A stretch of DNA of 64,000 nt from LD21 sp963736675 (GTDB lineage: Bacteria > Bacteroidota > Bacteroidia > Bacteroidales > VadinHA17), in NCBI GenBank assembly GCA_963736675.1, contig CAVTPT010000004.1:1116001-1180000 (forward strand), given 5' to 3'. Every line of letters starts with the position of its first letter. The stretch's first letter is position 1. The position numbers and the translations under genes were made by a program. Of this stretch, positions 63,857 through 64,000 are shown one piece after another. The notes beneath the pieces are model-generated. The model was not told the origin of the DNA, ran no database searches, and saw nothing but the letters and a program-made list of their open reading frames with translations.

Positions 63857-64000
63857 AGTAGTCTGGTAAAAGGTTTAGTATTAACTATAGCGTATCAATA
63901 AAGTGCTTACGGAGCGAGACCTACTCCAAATGACATGTAATTTGCAACCGGGAAAATTCATTGTAAAACGGGGAAAAGTCTTTATAAAAGTAAAAATTGA

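Overview
The window looks like a chromosome segment of a Bacteroidota bacterium, probably Bacteroidales/Marinilabiliales-like. The reasons are a SusC/SusD outer-membrane pair, a short primary sigma factor with a perfect Bacteroidota-type promoter (TTTG-N19-TATCTTTG), a propeller/LytS-type sensor kinase, many exported enzymes and lipoproteins, and few Shine-Dalgarno sites. No rRNA, tRNA, CRISPR array or prophage was seen.

Layout. 0-3.7 kb: minus-strand operon of an (alpha/alpha)6-type glycosidase lipoprotein, a GH16 glucanase and an unknown secreted protein. 3.9-10.9 kb: an exported SAM-methyltransferase, uvrB, and a sensor kinase/LytTR regulator pair. 10.9-12.1 kb: a gene-free block packed with repeats. 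12.1-36.2 kb: housekeeping and envelope genes (primary sigma factor, HtrA protease, dapF, rlmN, PBP4-type peptidase, gyrB, an outer-membrane protein with a large TPR protein, ftsE, a deacetylase-like protein, a DEAD-box helicase, an MFS transporter, an LTA-synthase-like enzyme, a DMT transporter, an S9 peptidase). Minisatellite-like repeats sit at three tail-to-tail junctions (about 11.3-12.0, 26.07-26.28 and 29.53-29.70 kb).

36.5-52.6 kb: a carbohydrate/sugar-acid utilisation region. It holds a ThDP enzyme, a Tat-exported enolase-superfamily dehydratase-like protein, SusD and SusC, a KDG-type sugar kinase, a hydroxyacid dehydrogenase, a DapA-family aldolase, a Tat-exported DUF362 protein, a Sec-exported RraA-family protein, an internally deleted cupin-family paralogue and an SMP-30/gluconolactonase. 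A lactone to aldonate to 2-keto-3-deoxy-aldonate to phosphorylated intermediate to pyruvate route is a reasonable inference. The substrate cannot be read from the sequence.

52.6-64 kb: visibly more AT-rich DNA. It carries a DUF4380 protein, a broken 5' fragment of typA, a decayed IS4-type transposase with an 80-bp repeat present twice, a full-length double-cupin protein, a cupin/SMP-30 lipoprotein, and three tandem paralogues of a right-handed beta-helix (pectate-lyase-superfamily-like) exported protein, the last carrying two frameshifts. The full-length cupin + lactonase pair here repeats the gene order of the shortened pair at 51.2-52.6 kb, suggesting that this segment was acquired or rearranged through mobile elements.

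The most interesting unexplained structures are: two inverted copies of a composite 8-bp repeat with a conserved 17-nt core; an ABCABC higher-order repeat at 11.37-11.67 kb; a conserved leader directly upstream of two unrelated genes 29 kb apart; and the concentration of export signals on enzymes of normally cytoplasmic families.
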